In this document: piece after piece, positions 58,165-64,000 of the stretch
Layout of the letters: each line of letters starts with the position of its first letter
Numbering within the stretch: position 1 is the stretch's first letter
Assembly: GCA_005406025.1 (NCBI GenBank)
Contig: BGZK01000875.1
Location: 1 to 64,000, forward strand
Direction of reading: 5' to 3'
Origin: Eumeta japonica
Lineage: Eukaryota > Arthropoda > Insecta > Lepidoptera > Psychidae
DNA: 64,000 nt
Translations under genes and position numbers: made by a program
Notes under the pieces: generated by a model
What the model was told of the DNA's origin: nothing
The model's database searches: none
What the model saw: only the letters and a program-made list of their open reading frames with translations

Positions 58165-58446
58165 TTAGGGTAAATACATATTTAGAGATTTTGAGTTTCG
58201 GGCGCTCAAGTTTATATTAGTAATTCCAGTCTCGATAGCGCCAACTTTACGTAAGGGCTTGTTAATATCGAGATATCTTAAAGTATGTTTAGTACTTGTG
58301 ACGGGATTTCGGATATCGACGTAAACTAATATGCAAGTAGGACGTTCAAAATCAATATGCCCTTGGGTGATGAACGTGCGATTCATCCAAGTGCCTGGAT
58401 TTGACCTATCTAGTTTCCTGACAATCAGACATACAGTGTCCGATAT
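58165..58446 (-). CDS. candidate exon or relic coding frame, unknown
   Basis: On the minus strand an acceptor-like TTTTTCTAAGTTCAG is followed by 93 open codons, ISDTVCLIVRKLDRSNPGTW, MNRTFITQGHIDFERP, then TCILVYVDIRNPVT, ending SLNMYLP and TAA. Downstream (58085-58105) are AATAAA-type signals. The composition is balanced and not low-complexity. No domain is recognised. A frame of this length is expected a few times by chance in this window, so the call rests on the splice-like edge and composition. Confidence 0.22.
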   Translation of the reverse strand: MSDTVCLIVRKLDRSNPGTWMNRTFITQGHIDFERPTCILVYVDIRNPVTSTKHTLRYLDINKPLRKVGAIETGITNINLSARNSKSLNMYLP

Positions 58447-60384
58447 CTGAACTTAGAAAAATTCAGCATTCAATTATTTCTTCAGGTACATACCGGCCTA
58501 TAAAACACGCAGTCGCTGATGACCGGGTATATCTATAATCGTGTTAGTTAGTATTCATGGCGCTGTTAATTTGGATATCTGCACGTCTAAGGTCTGTTTA
58601 GATCCTATAAGCGCCCATATACAGTAAATTCTTTAGGTGTTTAAATACTCAAACCGAATCGAAGGAATACGAAATATTTTACTTTTTGCATAGACTTTAT
58701 CGTCGTATGTGGGAAGCGCGATCACAGTTATAGTCGGATTTTCTAGATAGATTAGCCCGTGTCGACTGATCCATTTGTCAGAACCTCATCAAAACCGAAC
58801 TGATCAAAATAGATTATCCCAAGTTTTAGGAACTACATCACAAACATATATATTAGGATATTCTTATTTTTATTAGAATGGATAAAATAAATATATTTTC
58901 ATGAGGTATGTTTGACTTCCTATGTGTTTAGGTAACGAGTTTATACCGTCTTCATTAAATTAAGGTTCTCTGACTGCGGAGCCTTTTCTTCATATTAATA
59001 TCCCATCAAAATTTTGTAAGTATCTCTTCTAATCACTAATGTGTAAATTTTTGTGTAAGCAAAATAAATGTTGTGTAGTTTTATTGCTTGTTGTTTTCAA
59101 CTTTTATTTCAATTTCAACATTATAGAGATGAAGGTAGATATGGAATTTTATGCCCAAAAAGATCTTACTATCGAAGGTTAATGTATTGCTTTCAGTCCA
59201 GAGAAATCAACGCAATAAGTCGTGGTCTGTTCTTCTTACTTTGCTTTCTAAGCCGATTTCTTACCGTACGGTATTTAGTGAAACCTTACGACTAGAGAAG
59301 TACGCATGCACAATATTGATATTGACTTAACAATAATTTTATCCATTGACATTGTTTATTTATTATTATACACTATTATTATTCACAATAACTATTTATT
59401 ATTGTAAAAATCGCGGCATGTGTGATCTTAGTGGTATATTACGAAAGATCAGTTAAGTTCTGTAAATTCTGTATTTATGTCTGCATGTCTCCTAAAAGCT
59501 ATAGATTTTAGCTTAGAGTCGTAAAATTATTGTCTCTAGCGTGTAATGAATAGCGACTGCACAAACATAGTCTGATTTAGCGTATGTAATTAAATAAGTG
59601 AAAAACAAAAAAAAATAACCGACAGTTGCCTGGCAACAATATTCGAGTGTATAATAAAATCACATAATATGCCGTACTTATTTTTTAGCTTTGTTTTAGT
59701 TACGTTTTCAGTATCGTGAATTTAGATAAGAAACAATTAAAACAAAAACGAGTAATTTTAATAAAAGAATATCAATATTTTTCTGCTTGAGCATTCCTTA
59801 CATCCCTTTTCAATGAATTAGAAAACTAAATATCTAATAAAATATATTGTTATTATTATATTATTAAAAAAATATGAATTTTTACGAGCAAGTTTGATCG
59901 TTGATCTTTGGTAGTCGGCCGGTCACTTTACACAGATACACTGGATTTGGGTCGACGTTTGACGTAAGCTCTTAAGAAGGAACAGTTTGTGAGCGTAATA
60001 TTGAAAGCCGAGGTGACTTGAATAAATTGTAGATACTTTTGAATGTCAAAGAAAAATTAACCTAATAATGTATTGTTTGTGTAGTTTAATAGTACACAAC
60101 GTTTCATAGTTTCGAATCACCGAATTCGAATATTGTCTTAAAGTTAGTTAAATGTTTGAGATATTCATCTCGGAAATGCTACGCAAATATCATGATATCG
60201 ATATATCAAGTGGCATCAGTATTTGCTGTACTGTAATAGCGAAAAGTGAGAAAGGTGTAAACGGCACTAGGGTTAATCAAACATTCAAAGCTCAAAGGGT
60301 GAGAATGGCGAAATAAAATAAGCATTTGGATTAACAAACTTTGAATTGTTGGCAATGTTAAGAAAATACATTTTTTTGTAAAGG
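58447..60384. other. non-coding, nothing recognised
   Basis: AT-rich DNA. A 75-codon plus-strand frame at 59068-59295 has no motif. Confidence 0.45.
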
Positions 60385-60715
60385 ATTCATAAGAGGGAAA
60401 CGAGTATGCGCACCATTGGAAAGTAGATGGTCACCGCTGTCCATGAACACCCATAACCTCGGGGGCGTCACTTGCACTTTGCCGGCATTTTAAAAAGGAG
60501 TACGTTCTTTTCTTGGAGAGCCGAAGAGATGAAGATCATTGAGAATAGCGCTGATGATAAATCATTCCAAAGCCCCGCCGTACGTGGCAGGAAACTGCGC
60601 ATGAAGCGTTCGGTTGTAGAAAGCCAGCCATTAAAATGGGGCTGATGGTGTTTCCGGCGAACGGAACAATGGCGTGAATCAGCGACAGAACTGAGGTTGA
60701 AATAGCTCTTCATAA
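60385..60715 (-). pseudogene. LINE protein C-terminus plus 3' tail
   Basis: The minus strand encodes RRKHHQPHFNGWLSTTERFM and then RSFLPRTAGLWNDLSSALFS. This matches the C-terminus of a non-LTR retrotransposon protein that I recall as SF(L/V)PRT..LWN.LP..VF. It runs directly into the 3' tail (TGGACAGCGGTGACCATCTA, then CTCGTTTCCCTCTTATG, read on the minus strand), the same tail seen at 11.3, 38.7 and 61.4 kb. The copy is 5'-truncated and the frame has no stop at the expected place. This LINE differs from the YADD/ACMK one elsewhere in the window. Confidence 0.65.
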
Positions 60716-61354
60716 TATTCTCTATAGTGTAAGCGACAGCTGTGTCTTCTTTATTTTTCTAAACGCTTTTGAAAGGTCGTAAAGCTTCTGTTTTAGGACT
60801 CGAAATAGCTAGCTCGATCTAGCTTAGAGTCAACTACTGAGTAACTAGTTTTGCGGGACGACTTCTTTATATTTTCAAGACTTCATTTCCTCTTGTGTAT
60901 AGAATTGTGATACATTGTAGCTGTGTTGTGTTAAAGTATATTGTGAAAGCAATAATAAAGTTAAAACGTCAATTTTTCGCCTTAATAACCAATTAATTAT
61001 TTCTATTATTCACGCTTTGTGTCTCGTTCCGTTAATTTATTTTAATTAAGAAAATGTAAAAAAACAATGACGAAACTAATAATTATGAATGATGATTTGC
61101 TTTTTTTTGTGATGTAGAATAAGTAATTGGCTCATATGTTTTTTGACGTAAACGCAATCGGTCGGAAAGCGGCTCGGTTACAAAACGACAGATAATCCGC
61201 TTACTGCGATGTAAGTACGCATGCGTAAACGAGTTCATCCTTTTTCCTTCCGTCCGTAAAGCTTACCGCAATCGTTTAGGTCGTTTCCAAAATCGTTTAC
61301 CAAAATTGTTTTGCTCAGTTGAAAATTTATGAATTTATTTTACAGCATTTCCTA
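60716..61354. other. non-coding, nothing recognised
   Basis: No supported feature between the two LINE tails. Confidence 0.5.
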
Positions 61355-61500
61355 TAGGCAAACGAGCATCGAGTCACCATCGTGTAGGCGGTAACCGCTG
61401 CCTATGAACACTCACAATTGCGAAGGGTCATCAGTGCGTTGCCGCCGGCTTGGGACAGGATATCCGATGGAGGGAAGAGTGGGGCGATGTAAAGGGTAGT
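61355..61500 (-). mobile_element. LINE 3' tail repeat, copy 4
   Basis: Plus-strand TAGGCAAACGAGCATCGAGT, GGCGGTAACCGCTGCC, GTGCGTTGCCGCCGGC, then GGATATCCGATGGAGGGAAG. The last part corresponds to the GGATATCTGATGGAAGAGAG region of the copy at 11335 (reverse complement), so these two belong to one subfamily. Confidence 0.55.
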
Positions 61501-61528
61501 GGATCACCGGAAATTTCACACACCGGAT

Positions 61529-61559
61529 AAAACGCAACAGGGGAAGCCTGTTGCGTTTT
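61529..61559. repeat. perfect 13-bp hairpin
   Basis: Arms AAAACGCAACAGG and CCTGTTGCGTTTT enclose the loop GGAAG. Confidence 0.95.
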
Positions 61560-61815
61560 GTCTGCACGTCTGCATTCCGTGAGAGTGTGGTATCTCACTG
61601 ATCAATCAGGTCCCCATGTTTGTGCCGCAGCAGGGTCTGCCACACCGCGGCTCCACCACTACGAAAATGTCGTCACAGACACGGCGCTCACCGTTTGAGA
61701 CGGATCGCATAAATCTCGGTCTATTTCGAAATGCAAATCCAATTTGAGAACTGTCAGTGCGCCTGCAGCACGACACATGAGAGATTTTTTTCGCGCTAAC
61801 AATCCGCCGTTTCAG
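61560..61815. other. GC-richer non-coding stretch
   Basis: No family recognised. The end carries a splice-acceptor-like CCGCCGTTTCAG at 61804-61815. Confidence 0.4.
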
Positions 61816-62003
61816 AGGTGGCTATCAAGACGGTAATGCAATCCGGTAGCGGTGCTGCAAGCGTCCACAATGGATTATGTAGCAATATTCATTCTCAGAT
61901 TTTATCTGTTAGCGAACGTATCATATCAAATATTGAGTTCACGCGATGGGAGCGTGAGATGCACGAGGCGAATGTTAATAATTCGCCGTTGCCAAATTCA
62001 TAA
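61816..62003 (+). CDS. candidate terminal exon, unknown
   Basis: After the acceptor-like CCGCCGTTTCAG, the frame from GTG at 61818 reads VAIKTVMQSGSGAASVHNGL, then CSNIHSQILSVSERII and EFTRWEREMHEANVNN, and ends SPLPNS, TAA at 62001-62003. An AATAAA lies 131 bases downstream (62134). Codon choice and residue mix look more like real coding than most frames here. The frame is closed by a stop shortly upstream of the acceptor, as expected for an exon. No domain is recognised; the VAIK start recalls a kinase beta-3 strand but nothing after it does. Confidence 0.3.
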
Positions 62004-63700
62004 CGAGGTCTAATTAGCGATTGTAAAAAAAAGAGCAGCTATACGTTCACTATTGGTATTCCACGTATTGTCTGCGCTAACTTAGTTATTATTATAAGCA
62101 CGAAAACTGACAAAACGATTGCCGTGGTGCATTAATAAATTTCTCATGGCCTCGGAGAATTAATTGTCTGTGTTGCATTTGCGGAATCTTCAGCTTTTTA
62201 CCAATGACGTCGCATTGAGACATAAATTATTATGCATCTGTTTAAGTATGGTTTGATAATATCGTAAGTAGGTACATTATTTTTAATCACAAAGAAATAA
62301 ATATCAATACTGATGATAAATACCTGTTATTTTTTTTTAACTACTACTATATAGTTAGTTGTCTAGCATTAACATTTATTAACTTTATTCCGTAAAAAAG
62401 ATTATTTGTGGTATGATGGTATAACCTTTTTATAAATAACAGATCCACAAATAGGAAATTGAAAAAGAATTTGGCTATAAAACTTAAATACGTAAGAAGT
62501 AATATATATTGGTTTCATGAGCTTGATATATATTTTAATCCGATATTGGTAATATTTTAATCCGAGTGTTGTCGTGCCGGACACCGAAAGCACTTTTTCG
62601 CGACTTACGTTCTTTAAAAGTTAATAGTTGATAATGGAAAAATCTAAAAAATGGTACACCCTCTAAGCCATACCTAGTAGTTCCTACTATTTTTGGTTTA
62701 AAAAATGTAATGGTTCATACATTTATATTTTTATTTTAAGGCTTTTTCGAATAATGTGATTTGACGATATTTTTCGAGAGATTGTTTCGTGTGATGAAAT
62801 TAATGAACACAAAATAATTAAAATGTTTTTAAATAACTCTCATTTCTACACTTGAGTTACGCTCATTAAAATATTGGGCTCAAGGTTAGATTAAGGTCAC
62901 CTAAATATACATTTCAAAGCAGCCAGCTACGTTTCTTGAGAATATTGTCATTTGGTATATGTTATTATTGAGAGAAAATACGAATATGTAATAGTATTAT
63001 TTACATGCATTCACAAACTGCTGTTTTTTACAACAATAAAAACTAATGAATCGAATTATTATTAATTATGGTCGAAAATCACAAAACAATTTCCTCTCTG
63101 GAGTTATTATATAGTTATTCTGGAGTTATTATTGTAATGTTAAAGTGTATTACAACAACTCTAGTGGTGCAATTATTAAATGATTGTTGACCGGTATTAA
63201 CAGAGTACCGTAGAAAATTTAGAAAAGAATCAGGATAGGAGGACAGTATTTGCAGCGGCAATGTTGAACAAGCATCGGTAAGTTCGTCAGGAGGGCAGCA
63301 GCATATGAGGTTCTGGGCAGAGGCAGCACTAGCACTCCTTGTCTCGTAGAACTCGTGCGATGTCCAGGGATCGAGGTGAACCCGCTAACGTGGCAGGTCG
63401 AACGACAGATTCAACATGCTGATTGAGGGGTTATTGGAAGAAAGATATGGAATAGCGGATGATGGTGCAGGTCGGTGCGAGCTTTTTCTAAGGATTGGAT
63501 GTTCTCTACCTTTCAGTGCAATTCTTCGCCTATTTCCGAGTTTGTAGTTTTCACTGCGCACTCTCAACTCCACCTCATCCGTCGTTGTCCCTTTTTCTTC
63601 AGTCATCCTTGGTCGCCTTCAGAAGGTTACATTCCTGGCGTAACGAGAGGTTTGTTAGATTAATATGGAAGTTGGGTGAGAATTATGTAATAATTAGACA
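62004..63700. other. non-coding, nothing firmly recognised
   Basis: AT-rich to 63200. 63240-63660 is GC-richer with three overlapping frames on both strands and may be an old repeat that I cannot name. Confidence 0.4.
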
Positions 63701-63899
63701 TCTATACATATATAATGAAAATAGGTTGTCTTTGTTCGCCAATCACGTAAAAACTACTAAACGTATAGACATGGGACTGGGACCATTCGTGCGGAATGAT
63801 TTGTAGATGGTTCTAGGCTGCTTATTTTTCCAATTCCGTAAATCCTTCGCCATTTTATTTACAATAAAAATTACCCAGCGAAGCGGGCGGGACAGCTAG
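63701..63899 (+). mobile_element. 199-bp mini-Helitron with both termini
   Basis: The 5' end, TCTATACATATATAATGAAA, follows host A at 63700. The head continues CGCCAATCACGTAAAAACTA. The 3' end reads CCCAGCGAAGCGGG, a short hairpin, then CGGGACAGCTAG at 63899, followed by host T. All Helitron end hallmarks are present in a very small non-coding element. Confidence 0.8.
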
Positions 63900-64000
63900 T
63901 ATAATATAAAAATAATACAGACGGCACGTTATGTACATTGTTGGAGTCATCTTATTCTACGACAACAGTTTACGAGTTTGTAGTGGGAATATGATAACTT

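Overview
The window looks like nuclear DNA from a moth or butterfly (Lepidoptera). It is strongly AT-rich, has no operons or dense coding, and most recognisable content is degraded transposable elements of types I recall as common in lepidopteran genomes: Helitrons with CTAG-T 3' ends, a LINE whose C-terminal tail carries an ACMK...DVSEAREI motif, and a repeat bounded by GGTTCCGT and TTGGCCGGTTTTTT. Species cannot be told from the sequence. No complete host gene was found; the window is intergenic or lies in large introns.

Layout. 0-8 kb: AT-rich DNA with a small inverted-repeat element (2001-2156), the first purine-rich Helitron-type repeat (3600-3895) and a LINE C-terminal relic (6178-6520). 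8-15 kb: a GGTTCCGT-family fragment, a LINE 3' tail, a 1.66-kb composite repeat containing a LINE endonuclease fragment (12665-14325), and seven units of a 37-bp satellite (14671-14927). 15-25 kb: three Helitron-type repeats, LINE relics, long palindromes and two copies of an unclassified element with asymmetric inverted ends. 25-32 kb: mostly featureless, with a GGTTCCGT-family element at 29.5 kb. 32-35 kb: a Helitron with a nested tRNA-like segment, then the third copy of the unclassified element. 35-45 kb: palindromes, the second copy of the small inverted-repeat element, an 85-bp-arm foldback at 41.9 kb, and a LINE split by a 1-kb insertion (43390-44850). 45-55 kb: a tRNA-derived SINE-like segment, one degraded Helitron, and one Helitron keeping both termini and a helicase C-terminal relic. 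55-64 kb: a decayed FLYWCH-like coding fragment, several unproven exon-like open frames, LINE 3' tails and a 199-bp mini-Helitron.

Nothing works as a gene set. The sequence mainly records layered transposition. The clearest observations are the recurrent break at one position of the LINE tail, with a GGTTCCGT element flush against it in two copies; Helitrons with matching A/T insertion flanks; a three-copy unclassified element; and several perfect palindromes. Exon-like calls have low confidence because open frames of this length occur by chance in 64 kb.
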